Origin: Sphingomonadales bacterium UBA7471 | GTDB taxonomy: Bacteria > Pseudomonadota > Alphaproteobacteria > Sphingomonadales > Sphingomonadaceae | Reading direction: 5' to 3' | Length of the DNA: 21,736 nucleotides | Assembly: GCA_002479765.1 (NCBI GenBank) | Contig: DLOZ01000001.1 | Location: forward strand, 1-21,736 | Shown: one piece after another, positions 14,628-21,736 of the stretch | Numbering within the stretch: position 1 is the stretch's first letter | Layout of the letters: each line of letters opens with the position of its first letter | Program-made: the position numbers and the translations under genes | The notes under the pieces: generated by a model | The model's input: only the letters and a program-made list of their open reading frames with translations | The model's database searches: none | Told to the model about the DNA's origin: nothing

Positions 14628-17600
14628 CAATCCGCGCTCCGCTGTTGGGGCAGGGCGGCGGCTTGCTGGAGGTCGAGCGCTATACCATCGGCATCGGCGA
14701 GTGCGGTGGAGCGCAGCCAGAAGCGCATCTGCATAGGCTTGATGAGGTAGAGGCAGTCACCGACGAAAACGCGCAGATCCGGCATGAGCTGGAAATTGCC
14801 GTCGAGCGGTCTGTGGATGTGGGCTGCAAGTTGCTCCAGCACCTCGCTGAGCTCGCCTGCTACATCCTCGGCATAGTCTTCGTGGCCGCCTAGGTGAAGG
14901 CGGAGGATCGCTAGGTCAGCGCCCCGCGCGACAAGGCGCGCATCGATCTTCTTGCCTTTGAACCAGTCCGCAAGGCTGGCCGACAATGTATGCGCATATT
15001 GAGCGCGTTGCGGCTCGTCAGGCGCGCCCCAGAGTTTAGGGAAGTGGCCTTCATGGGGCTGAAGCGCGGGGAGGATCGCCTCGACGGTGTCATCGATTAG
15101 CGCGATTTCATCGGGCGACAGGCAGAAGTATTTGTACGCTAGGTGGTCAATTTTCCGTAGGACATTGCCGTCGTCGACCTGCATTGTGAACGGTTCGTTG
15201 GAGCGTTCGCGTGCGTCGTTCACAATCGCAATCAGCTTGAGGGCGGCTTGCGCGGCTGCGGCTGGATCGGGGACATCGTCGGGCGATGGAAACGGCAAAT
15301 GCAGTAGGTCGGCCTGCTGGACTTCGGGCCGATCCGAGCCGAACGAAGCAGTGCCATGAAAAGCGTACCAGACCGCCACGCGACTATTGAGTATCGCGGT
15401 GAGGAGTTTCGCACGGTCGCTCTGACCGTCCGGCACCACGATTGCTTGGAAGATATGCTGGAAGGTCAGCGGCTGATCGCAATAGGCGGCCCGAAGGCGA
15501 TTCTGCGACGTCTCTACCCCGCGCGGAATAAGGATGCGCGAGCCATCGAACCCGGCCTCGAATCCCCGACGACGAACTATCGACGATGCGGCTGGCAGCA
15601 GGCCATCCGCAGTCTGAGCTAGGCGTGAATAGGCTGCAATGGGTAGGTCTGGCAGTCGGCCGACGTACGTGCTTTGGAGTGGAGGTGCATCGCTATCGCT
15701 GTCTTCATTGAAGGGCTGATAGCCTTGCCCGATCACCCAGCGATCGCCCGGCTCTTCGCGGCGACGGCTTAGGCCGCCAAAATCATTGACGAAGGCTTCT
15801 AGCTTGGGAAGCCTTGCGAGATAACCGAAAAGTTTGGCGTCCGGTTCGCGCATCCAAAGGCGCTGCTTGAAGACGAGCGGGTTATCGAAAACCGCGCTCA
15901 CCCCCAGGGAGGCCTTGTCCGCGCTGCTCAGTGTTATGACACGTTTGATGCGCAAGTTGAGGTCGGCCTTCGGCGCCCAGTAGTCGAAGTGATACGGGAA
16001 ATTACCCGCATTTGCGTTGCCGTAGATGATCAGAGCTGTGGGGCGATGGGCTTTCTCGAAAAGCTGAAAGCGAAGGTCGGCGAAGTTGATGACGCGGCGG
16101 ACTTGGGATTTTCGGAAGAACGCATCACGTGCTTCGACCGTCTTTTGGGCGTGGTTATGCAAAAATCCCATCGCCGGCAGCAGGAACGCGATCAGTCCGC
16201 CGTCGGCGAGATGCGAAAGGGCTTTCCAGCTGAATGCCCAGGCGTCCTCGCCACCGGGCATGGGATGGCCCTCATTTTTGCTCCACTGCACGGATGAACG
16301 CGCCGGACCGCGGCGGCTAGTCCATGGCGGATTGCCGATGATGACCTCGTATCGATCGCCATCAGGCGACACGTCGAAAAAGTCGCGGCAGACGAGCGTC
16401 TTGCCCCAGAGCTCCGGGAGGAGCTTCCCCCGGGTGATCAGCTTACGGATGTCGCGTGGCGACACCTCCTCGAGCAAGGCAACGTAGAGCGAGAACACGG
16501 CGACCCGAACGGCGCCGCCATTCAAATCCCAGCCATGGATCTGGCTCAGCAAGGATAGTAGCGTTTTCCAGGAAATCGTCTGCGTCTTGTGCTTGGCGCG
16601 CCAGTGTTCGCAGAGCCGCTGGAACGAGCGGACGAGGAAAACGCCTGAACCGCAGGCGGGGTCGAGGAAGTTTCCGGTTGTCCGTGTCGCGTCCGGCAAC
16701 ATCTCCCAGGCTTGGGAAACAACGGTGTCGGCCAAGAACATGGGTGTGTAGTAGGCGCCGTTGGCGCGGCGCTCGGCCTCGCGCTCACCCAGGAAGCGAT
16801 CGTAGACAGCGCTGACGAGCTCGATCGGAATGTAGCGGAAGTCATAGCCCCAGAACCGCTGCTGTCCGGAACGCGCCATTTCTTCACGGCCTGACCGGAA
16901 CCGCGCCAGGATCGTCAGATGGGCAGGCGTGACTTCGGGCGCCTCGCCCGTGGCCTCGAAGGAGCACGGCGCGACGAACAGATCCCCGTTGAAATCCGCA
17001 TGGAGGGTCCGGAAGAAGGACCGGAAGAGATCGACGTCACCCCTTTCCAGCAACGCCGAGAAACTCTCCGCGCACTTCTCGGATACAGCCGCAAAGTAGG
17101 CGGGCGTTACGATCTCCCGGTCTTCGAGGTAGGCGATAAACATCGCCTGTATGAGAAGGGCTTGCGCCGCATCGGGAGCAAGCGCAGCCTTCTGCAGGAG
17201 GTCGTGGGACGCATTCAGATTGTCGAGGAGAACTTGATCGATCCGTTCTTTCGAGGGGAAATACTCACCGTAGTCCTTCCAAAGACGTCCGGACTCCGCG
17301 CCATAGATGAGATTCTGAAACCGCAGCGCTTCGGTCGTCAGGCTTAGGCTGTCGATGAGGCAGCGGGCCTCGAAGGCGTCGCCGGGATCGCTCAGCGGAG
17401 TACGGGCGAGTGAAAACGCCCTGAGCGTATCTTCGGCGATAACAAGCAACAGGCTGGCCAGGCCCTGATTCCAGAGCGCGCCGTGTAGATCGATAATCGC
17501 GGCGCGGTCATAGTGATCTGCTTCCAATATTGCGACAGTCGGGACGCCTTGGACGCAGAAAATCGCTGACACCCCAATTTCGGTCAGAGCTGCTCGGATA

Positions 17601-17725
17601 GCAGGTGCGTGCGGCACGTCGCTGACGGCCTCGGCTGACTCGTAGAGTTCAGGCGAGCGCCGATTTGTCAGCCCCAAGCGGTCTTTCCACTCCTGCGCCA
17701 ACGCGGATGGCATGGTGGCGGTCAT
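14627..17725 (-). CDS. large N6-adenine DNA methyltransferase (Eco57I/type IIG-like)
   Basis: A 1032-residue class I, gamma-type N6-adenine DNA methyltransferase. GAYYTP (323-328) and the SAM-binding DPACGSG (355-361) are followed by catalytic NPPW (465-468). The order matches Eco57I-type and BREX PglX-type enzymes. The N-terminal 300 residues are a separate domain ('DRAAIIDLHGALWNQGLASL') in which I see no clear PD-(D/E)XK signature. The C-terminal 550 residues presumably hold target recognition. It overlaps the regulator stop by 4 bases (ATGA) and the nuclease start by 1 base, so the three genes are translationally coupled. No BREX or DISARM partners (PglZ, BrxC, DrmA/B) are present. It probably protects host DNA against the small nuclease, modifying an unknown sequence. 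Confidence 0.88.
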   Translation of the reverse strand: MTATMPSALAQEWKDRLGLTNRRSPELYESAEAVSDVPHAPAIRAALTEIGVSAIFCVQGVPTVAILEADHYDRAAIIDLHGALWNQGLASLLLVIAEDTLRAFSLARTPLSDPGDAFEARCLIDSLSLTTEALRFQNLIYGAESGRLWKDYGEYFPSKERIDQVLLDNLNASHDLLQKAALAPDAAQALLIQAMFIAYLEDREIVTPAYFAAVSEKCAESFSALLERGDVDLFRSFFRTLHADFNGDLFVAPCSFEATGEAPEVTPAHLTILARFRSGREEMARSGQQRFWGYDFRYIPIELVSAVYDRFLGEREAERRANGAYYTPMFLADTVVSQAWEMLPDATRTTGNFLDPACGSGVFLVRSFQRLCEHWRAKHKTQTISWKTLLSLLSQIHGWDLNGGAVRVAVFSLYVALLEEVSPRDIRKLITRGKLLPELWGKTLVCRDFFDVSPDGDRYEVIIGNPPWTSRRGPARSSVQWSKNEGHPMPGGEDAWAFSWKALSHLADGGLIAFLLPAMGFLHNHAQKTVEARDAFFRKSQVRRVINFADLRFQLFEKAHRPTALIIYGNANAGNFPYHFDYWAPKADLNLRIKRVITLSSADKASLGVSAVFDNPLVFKQRLWMREPDAKLFGYLARLPKLEAFVNDFGGLSRRREEPGDRWVIGQGYQPFNEDSDSDAPPLQSTYVGRLPDLPIAAYSRLAQTADGLLPAASSIVRRRGFEAGFDGSRILIPRGVETSQNRLRAAYCDQPLTFQHIFQAIVVPDGQSDRAKLLTAILNSRVAVWYAFHGTASFGSDRPEVQQADLLHLPFPSPDDVPDPAAAAQAALKLIAIVNDARERSNEPFTMQVDDGNVLRKIDHLAYKYFCLSPDEIALIDDTVEAILPALQPHEGHFPKLWGAPDEPQRAQYAHTLSASLADWFKGKKIDARLVARGADLAILRLHLGGHEDYAEDVAGELSEVLEQLAAHIHRPLDGNFQLMPDLRVFVGDCLYLIKPMQMRFWLRSTALADADGIALDLQQAAALPQQRSAD

Positions 17726-18198
17726 GCACGCCTTCCGCGTCGTTCAGCCTGCGGGCCGATCGCGGTGGGAGGAAATTGTAGGTAGCCTTGAGCCAGATCA
17801 GCTTCGGTAGCTGTTAGCGCCGACTGCAAGCGCGACACGATTGGTCCACAAGGAACGGATAGGGTAGAGGTATTCGGCGATGGACGCGCAGGGGTGCCAG
17901 CGTCAACGAGATGGATGCTGTCGGCTTCGATCAGGGCAACGCAGGTTTCCAACGAGAGCCAGGACTTGCCGCGGCACTCCCTGAATAGTTGATCGAAACG
18001 ACTGCCAACCGTGCTGACGCGAACGCCGAAATCTCTGACCAGTTCGGCCACGATCGCCATTGCGACAACGTCCCCGGGTGTGAAACTTGGAGCATGCCCC
18101 TTATGCGCAGCCAATGCCGGGATGGCATCCCGCCAAGTTCGCAGGGCATCCACTGAAATCGAGAGCAGTTCGCGAATCTGGCTTTGGGTGTATCGCAT
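17722..18198 (-). CDS. MerR-like helix-turn-helix regulator of the restriction-modification operon
   Basis: A 158-residue protein whose first 70 residues form a MerR-like DNA-binding domain (helix-turn-helix 'YTQSQIRELLSISVDALRTW', then 'FTPGDVVAMAIVAELVRDFG'). The remaining half is low in recognisable features. It is the first gene of the operon and its stop overlaps the methyltransferase start. A perfect 6-2-6 palindrome (18236-18249) lies 38 bases upstream of its start, so autoregulation is likely, as with controller proteins that delay restriction until methylation is established. AGGGTGG precedes the ATG. Alternatively it could be a DNA-binding specificity subunit, but the small size and promoter palindrome favour a regulator. 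Confidence 0.75.
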   Translation of the reverse strand: MRYTQSQIRELLSISVDALRTWRDAIPALAAHKGHAPSFTPGDVVAMAIVAELVRDFGVRVSTVGSRFDQLFRECRGKSWLSLETCVALIEADSIHLVDAGTPARPSPNTSTLSVPCGPIVSRLQSALTATEADLAQGYLQFPPTAIGPQAERRGRRA

Positions 18199-18235
18199 TT
18201 CGCCACCCTAGATGGGAATGATTACCAGATCAATG

Positions 18236-18249
18236 CGGGGTCTACCCCG
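18236..18249. promoter_or_regulatory. palindromic operator candidate CGGGGT-CT-ACCCCG
   Basis: Perfect 6-base arms around a 2-base centre, 38 bases upstream of the MerR-like gene. MerR-family proteins bind such dyads between promoter elements. On the minus strand a TTGATC-N17-TAGGGT arrangement begins just downstream, which could be a weak promoter overlapped by the regulator. The site is seen; the binding is inferred. Confidence 0.5.
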
Positions 18250-18471
18250 TGAGCGTATTTGCTTTGTTCTATTGGCATTTTCATTGGGATGGGTGCTGGG
18301 CCCAATATCCTAGCCTGACCGCATCAAATCGAGTCAACCGTCAGGCACAAAAATCCAAACTTAGAATTTTTACTGATCCCATTCGCTGGTATGTATCGCA
18401 TTCGAGCATGAATGTATGTCGGCTTTGGAGCGATCGTTTGTGCCGATCAACGACCGCATTGTCAGCGGGAT

Positions 18472-19065
18472 CTACCGCCCCAGCAACCTGTCGATTGCCG
18501 CAAGCCCCATGGCGCGCGCGGACTTCGGTTTAGGATGGCCTGGCAGCGCAACTGACAGTTCGCAGACCATCGCATCAACAAGGCGCGCGAGCAGTTCGAC
18601 ATCGGGAGTTTCGATAAGATTGTGCTCGGCAAGCTCGCAAAGTGATGCGGTCAGCAGTCCGGAGCAATAGGCCGCCTCTATTTCCCGAAAGCGCGCATCG
18701 CCAAGGACGGGACCTGCGTCGCGGATGATGATTTGCGCGTAGTCGGGCTGGACGCAGATATCGAGATAGACGTTGAGGCCAATGTTGAAGCGCTCCCAGG
18801 GATCCGATTTGTCCTTTGCAGCCGTTGCGATGCGCTTTGCCGCCCGGCGCTGGAGTTCGACCACAGCGGCATCGAACACCGCCTTCTTGTCGGCAAAATG
18901 ATGATAAAATGCACCTTTGGTGACGCGCGCGGCGCGGGCAATGCCCTCGGCGCTCCCGCCCGCATAGCCATTGGCCGCAAAGGCGGCGATCGCCGCGTCG
19001 AGCAAGGCCTGACGCGTTGCCTCGGCATATTCCTCGCGGCGGCTTTTGAAAGCTGTTTCACTCAT
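18472..19065 (-). CDS. TetR-family transcriptional repressor
   Basis: A 197-residue TetR-type repressor. The N-terminal DNA-binding domain (about residues 12-58) shows the standard pattern: 'RQALLDAAIAAFAANGY', then 'AEGIARAARVTKGAFYHHFADKKAVF'. The C-terminal helical domain (60-197) should bind an effector and dimerise; 'DVELLARLVDAMVCELSVAL' is typical. The start at 19065 has a modest GAGAG ribosome site. It is divergent from a five-gene operon, and the 90-base intergenic region carries inverted repeats overlapping a good promoter. It therefore most likely represses that operon and itself, with relief by the operon's substrate. The 273 bases between this gene and the MerR-like gene hold no other gene; a small open frame there looks random. 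Confidence 0.92.
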   Translation of the reverse strand: MSETAFKSRREEYAEATRQALLDAAIAAFAANGYAGGSAEGIARAARVTKGAFYHHFADKKAVFDAAVVELQRRAAKRIATAAKDKSDPWERFNIGLNVYLDICVQPDYAQIIIRDAGPVLGDARFREIEAAYCSGLLTASLCELAEHNLIETPDVELLARLVDAMVCELSVALPGHPKPKSARAMGLAAIDRLLGR

Positions 19066-19082
19066 GCGCTCTCACATACGCG

Positions 19083-19110
19083 TTGACACATACTGGGCGC
19101 AAGGTATTTT
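19083..19110 (+). promoter_or_regulatory. sigma-70 promoter of the SnoaL-DUF3237 operon
   Basis: TTGACA (19083-19088, a perfect -35) followed by 16 bases and TATTTT (19105-19110) on the plus strand, about 46 bases before the SnoaL-like start. The -10 is covered by the AGGTAT/ATACCT repeat, as expected for steric repression. Confidence 0.55.
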
Positions 19111-19118
19111 GCATACCT
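19102..19118. promoter_or_regulatory. putative TetR operator AGGTAT-N5-ATACCT
   Basis: A perfect 6-base inverted repeat with a 5-base centre overlaps the -10 element of the operon promoter. Size and symmetry are typical of TetR-family operators. Whether this dyad or the CACATACG half-sites is the true operator cannot be decided from sequence. Confidence 0.5.
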
Positions 19119-19155
19119 ATCGTATGTGATTCGTTGCAAAGAAGGACAAGCTGCC

Positions 19156-19617
19156 ATGGACACCGATCGGATGATCGAACTTGTGACCGAGTTGGGTCGG
19201 GTCAAAAGCGCTCAGGATGCAGCGGCCACCGTGTTGTTGCAGCATGAGGAAATGGTCCTGGAAGTCCCTGCCATGGGCGCCTTCGTTGTCGGGCGGGCGG
19301 CGAATGAGCAGACGCTCACGGGCTTTTTCAGGGCCTTTCCCGACTATTCGGTCGAGCTCGAAGGCTTTGCCCGTGCGGGCGAAGACGAGCTTGTCGCCTG
19401 GGGCGATGTGACGATGACGCTCTCGACCGACCGTTATGGCGTATCGCCCAATGGCAAGCCTGCCGTCTTTCCGGCCTTCTTCCGATTCAGTTTCAAGGAT
19501 GGCCTGATTTCGCGCGAGTATTTCCTATGGGATCTGGCGCATGTCTGTTCGCAATGGGGCGTGTCGACCGATGCCCTGCGCGCCGCCCTGTTCGCACCGT
19601 GCGCTGTGGCCGCTTGA
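19156..19617 (+). CDS. SnoaL-like / NTF2-fold protein
   Basis: A 153-residue SnoaL-like (ester cyclase/ketosteroid isomerase-fold) protein: 'LTGFFRAFPDYSVELEGFA', then 'DELVAWGDVTMTLS' and 'FPAFFRFSFKDGLISREYFL', the standard beta-sheet order. It is the first gene of the TetR-controlled operon. ATG 19156 is chosen over an earlier in-frame start at 19126 because AAGGA (19142-19146) lies 9 bases before it. Members isomerise, hydrate or decarboxylate small cyclic substrates; the substrate here is unknown. It is only distantly similar in outline to the SnoaL-like protein at 86-580. Confidence 0.8.
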   Translation: MDTDRMIELVTELGRVKSAQDAAATVLLQHEEMVLEVPAMGAFVVGRAANEQTLTGFFRAFPDYSVELEGFARAGEDELVAWGDVTMTLSTDRYGVSPNGKPAVFPAFFRFSFKDGLISREYFLWDLAHVCSQWGVSTDALRAALFAPCAVAA

Positions 19618-19648
19618 ACCTACTACATTCTCTTCAAGGAAACTCCCA

Positions 19649-20125
19649 ATGCCTGATCTCTTGCCCTTATCGCTCACCCCTCTCTTTGAAGTCAGCTATG
19701 GTATCACGCCGTTCCAGATGTTCGGCGACACGCCGTTCGGACGGCGGCTCCAGGCCGCGACCAGTGGCGGCACCTTTAACGGCGAGCGGCTGCGCGGCGA
19801 AGTTCTTCCCGGCGGCACCGACTGGATCACCGGCGGTGCGGACGGCTCGCTCCATCTCGATGCCGATCTGTCTTTGAAGACCGACGATGGCGCGATGATC
19901 CATGCCCATTGGGATGGAAAGCTGATCGCGCCGCCGCAGGTGCTGATGCAGATTGTCGATCCCAGCAAGCGCGGCGATATCGATCCTGCGAGCTATTATC
20001 TGCGCTACGTTGCGCATTTTTCGACTGGTGCTGACGCCTATAAATGGATCAACGGCATCTACGCGGTGGCCACGGCGCGATTCACTGCGGAAGGCCTGCA
20101 CTACCGCTTTTCGAGCCTCGACTAA
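19649..20125 (+). CDS. DUF3237-family protein
   Basis: A 158-residue protein matching the DUF3237 pattern: an N-terminal 'LTPLFEVSYGITP' strand, 'GERLRGEVLPGGTDWITGGADG', 'LDADLSLKTDDGAMIHAHWDGK', and the C-terminal 'RYVAHFSTGADAYKWINGIYAVATARF'. The family is a beta-barrel of unknown function often found in aromatic, terpene or steroid degradation loci. ATG 19649 has an AAGGA 8 bases upstream. Its stop overlaps the next start by one base (TAATG), giving tight coupling. Confidence 0.85.
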   Translation: MPDLLPLSLTPLFEVSYGITPFQMFGDTPFGRRLQAATSGGTFNGERLRGEVLPGGTDWITGGADGSLHLDADLSLKTDDGAMIHAHWDGKLIAPPQVLMQIVDPSKRGDIDPASYYLRYVAHFSTGADAYKWINGIYAVATARFTAEGLHYRFSSLD

Positions 20126-20922
20126 TGGCCGCGCAAAAAGATCGCGCGCTAGCCTTCAAGGCGCTGCATCATAACGACCGTCCACTGCTGCTTTTCAACG
20201 CTTGGGACATCGCTAGCGCACGGGGGATCGCGGCTAGCGCACCAGCGGTTGCGACTTCAAGCGGGGCTGTGGCCGCAGCACATGGCTTTGCCGATGGCGA
20301 AGCACATCCGCTCGATTCCGTCGTAGCTTTTGTTCGTCGCCTGTGCGGGGCAGTCACCGTTCCGGTTAGCGTCGATTTTGAGGCAGGATATTCGGATACG
20401 CCCGAAGGCGCGGCGCTGGCTGTCGAACGGATCATTGAAGCAGGTGCGATCGGCATCAATCTTGAAGATGGTTTACTCGGCGGAGGCCGCGTGTTGGCAT
20501 CCGCTGAAGCCCATGCCGCCAAGATTAGCGCGATCCGGGAGGTTGCGGCGCGGATCGACGTCCCGCTGTTCATCAACGCGCGCACCGATGGCTTTCTGCT
20601 CAATCAGAACGATCCGCAAGCGGCGCTGGTCGACACGATCGCGCGTGCAAGTCTCTATGCCAAGGCCGGTGCCGATGGCCTATTCGTGCCGGGACTGACC
20701 GACTTAGCCATGATCGCCGAGCTAGGTGCCGCAACCACGCTACCCGTCAACATCATGGCGGCAAAAGGAATTGCGTCGGTCGACGATCTGGCAGCCGCAG
20801 GCGTGCGGCGGATCAGCTGCGGTGCCTGGCCGATGATGGAGGTCATGCGTTGGACGGCGCACGCGGCCGCTGCCTTCATCCGCGAAGGCACCTATCCTTC
20901 GATGCAACCCCGGAATTTATGA
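20125..20922 (+). CDS. isocitrate lyase / PEP mutase superfamily enzyme
   Basis: A 265-residue TIM-barrel enzyme of the isocitrate lyase/PEP mutase superfamily. Metal-site motifs are visible: 'VSVDFEAGYSD' (Asp84, Glu86), 'GINLEDG' (112-116) and 'FINARTDGFL' (149-158). The catalytic KKCGH motif of isocitrate and methylisocitrate lyases is absent: the segment after NLEDG has no cysteine, so it is not a classical lyase. PEP mutase-like, oxaloacetate decarboxylase-like or carbon-carbon bond hydrolase activity on a 2-oxo or 2-hydroxy acid is more likely. An in-frame extension upstream to 20044 overlaps DUF3237 and is rejected. The start overlaps the previous stop, and its own stop overlaps the next start (ATGA). 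Confidence 0.85.
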   Translation: MAAQKDRALAFKALHHNDRPLLLFNAWDIASARGIAASAPAVATSSGAVAAAHGFADGEAHPLDSVVAFVRRLCGAVTVPVSVDFEAGYSDTPEGAALAVERIIEAGAIGINLEDGLLGGGRVLASAEAHAAKISAIREVAARIDVPLFINARTDGFLLNQNDPQAALVDTIARASLYAKAGADGLFVPGLTDLAMIAELGAATTLPVNIMAAKGIASVDDLAAAGVRRISCGAWPMMEVMRWTAHAAAAFIREGTYPSMQPRNL

Positions 20923-21416
20923 CTGAAACGACCACTGCTCAGCGCAAGAGTTTTGTGATCGGCGCACTCCCGCGCGATGTCATCGCCGACATGACCGGGC
21001 TCGAAGTGATCCGCGGCATGATTGATCGCAGCCTACCGGTCGCGCCCATTGGCGAGCATATGGGCTTCTGGCTGACCGGTGCGAGCGAAGGCCACACCGA
21101 ATTTGAAGGGCGCCCCGACGCGCGGATGCTCAACCCGCAGGGCACCGTGCATGGCGGCTGGATTGCGACGGTCCTTGACTCGGCAATGGGCAGTGCGGTT
21201 CATACGCTGATGAAGCCCGGGGAAATCTACGTCAGCACCAGCATGACCAACAATTTTCTCCGTGGCGTGCAGGCAGGAGAAACGGTGCGCTGCGAAGGCA
21301 CCGCCACGCACCGCGGTCGGACACTCGCTGCGGCCGAGGCGCGCCTCGTCGATTCCGGAGGGCGACTGCTCGCGCACGGCATCCAGACCTGCGCTATCCT
21401 TGCCAATCGTGGATGA
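20919..21416 (+). CDS. PaaI-family hotdog-fold thioesterase
   Basis: A 165-residue acyl-CoA thioesterase of the PaaI/YbgC-like hotdog family. The signature 'NPQGTVHGGWIATVLDSAMG' contains the HGG active-site loop and the catalytic acid on the following helix; 'VSTSMTNNFLRGVQAGETVRC' and 'GRTLAAAEARLVDSGGRLLA' are the paired strands. In phenylacetate-type pathways such enzymes hydrolyse blocked CoA intermediates. Its presence suggests that the operon's substrate passes through a CoA thioester. ATGA overlaps link it to both neighbours. Confidence 0.88.
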   Translation: MTETTTAQRKSFVIGALPRDVIADMTGLEVIRGMIDRSLPVAPIGEHMGFWLTGASEGHTEFEGRPDARMLNPQGTVHGGWIATVLDSAMGSAVHTLMKPGEIYVSTSMTNNFLRGVQAGETVRCEGTATHRGRTLAAAEARLVDSGGRLLAHGIQTCAILANRG

Positions 21417-21736
21417 GGGACGTGGAACTCACCAGTCGCCTGCTTGAGGCCAAGGACCGCGCCGCGTGGGAGCGGCTGTGGCGCGGCTATCAAGAGTTCT
21501 ACGGCGTGAACCTGAGCGATGGTGTGACCGAAGAAACATGGCGACGCATTCTCGACGATGCATCGCCAATCAAAGGCCTAGCCGCAGAGCAAGGCGGCAC
21601 TGTCATCGGGATTGCGCATGTCGTCCTTCACCTCTCGACATGGCACGAAGCACAAACGGCCTATCTACAAGACCTGTTCGTTGCGCCAGAGATTCGCGGC
21701 AGTGGCGCGGGCGCGGCGCTGATCGAAGCGGCAACC
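21413..21736 (+). CDS. GNAT-family N-acetyltransferase (partial, continues past window)
   Basis: The first 108 codons of a GNAT acetyltransferase. The acetyl-CoA-binding motif A is visible: 'YLQDLFVAPEIRGSGAGAAL', with the R/Q-x-x-G-x-G/A loop. It begins with an ATG overlapping the thioesterase stop (ATGA) and has no stop before the window end. It may acetylate an amine or alcohol intermediate of the operon, or belong to an unrelated stress function; the substrate cannot be read from sequence. Confidence 0.85.
   Translation, partial: MRDVELTSRLLEAKDRAAWERLWRGYQEFYGVNLSDGVTEETWRRILDDASPIKGLAAEQGGTVIGIAHVVLHLSTWHEAQTAYLQDLFVAPEIRGSGAGAALIEAAT

Larger units (their letters stand above)
19073..19128. 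repeat. CACATACG half-sites flanking the divergent promoter
   Basis: CACATACG (19073-19080) and CGTATGTG (19121-19128) form a perfect 8-base inverted pair across the intergenic region. A third near-copy, CACATACT, is at 19087-19094 on the same strand as the first. Together they look like repressor half-sites bracketing the promoters of the TetR gene and the operon. Confidence 0.45.

Noticed and set aside
14627..17725. The large methyltransferase as a single-chain type IIG enzyme or BREX PglX
   Set aside because: No clear nuclease motif in its N-terminal domain, a separate PD-(D/E)XK nuclease is coupled to it, and BREX partner genes are absent.
9715..18471. Attachment sites, integrase or tRNA at the edges of the defence island
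   Set aside because: I compared both flanking gaps by eye and saw no matching direct repeats, recombinase gene or tRNA; boundaries remain undefined.
18249..18533. A 94-residue open frame in the gap between the MerR-like and TetR genes
   Set aside because: No ribosome site, no domain-like pattern, and it runs into the TetR gene antisense.

Overview
The window looks like a chromosomal piece of an alphaproteobacterium, most likely a sphingomonad (Sphingopyxis/Sphingobium-like). The evidence is GC-rich, tightly packed coding with many ATGA/TGATG overlaps, plus gene families common there (type II NADH dehydrogenase, ECF sigma factor, SnoaL/DUF3237 proteins, TetR-controlled degradation operons). 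This is inferred from gene content; no marker gene is present. No tRNA, rRNA, CRISPR array or insertion sequence was seen, and no gene-free stretch exceeds 300 bases.

Region A (about 1-9714) is an envelope, redox and stress block. A minus-strand run reads type II NADH dehydrogenase, a secreted thioredoxin-like protein, a CcdA-type membrane protein, a cNMP-binding/patatin phospholipase, cyclopropane-fatty-acid synthase and a SnoaL-like protein. Next come a CBS-domain protein, a YeeE/YedE sulfur-transport-type membrane protein, a peroxiredoxin-like protein, a 47-residue membrane peptide and an ECF sigma factor. A shared promoter pattern, TGTAAC-N17-CGAA, lies just upstream of cfa, the CBS gene and the YeeE gene. 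A one-mismatch copy precedes the small membrane peptide, and a copy with one base less spacing precedes the thioredoxin gene. I infer a local sigma-factor regulon linking membrane lipid modification, thiol/sulfur chemistry and signalling, with the ECF factor at 9124-9714 as the obvious candidate reader.

Region B (9963-18198, all minus strand) is a defence island. Its first operon encodes a MerR-like regulator, a large N6-adenine DNA methyltransferase and a small PD-(D/E)XK nuclease, joined by overlapping stop/start codons; this looks like a self-regulated restriction-modification system. After a likely terminator comes a Gabija-type pair: an OLD-family ATPase-TOPRIM nuclease and a UvrD-like helicase. 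The OLD gene carries one in-frame TGA between ATPase and TOPRIM halves, with readable family-like sequence on both sides and in between, so it is probably a fresh nonsense mutation, a sequencing error or a recoded/split gene.

Region C (18472-21736) is a TetR repressor gene divergent from an operon of SnoaL-like, DUF3237, isocitrate lyase/PEP mutase-family, PaaI-type thioesterase and GNAT genes (the last cut by the window end). The shared promoter region holds a good sigma-70 promoter overlapped by inverted repeats, consistent with TetR control. The operon looks like a small-molecule transformation pathway of unknown substrate.
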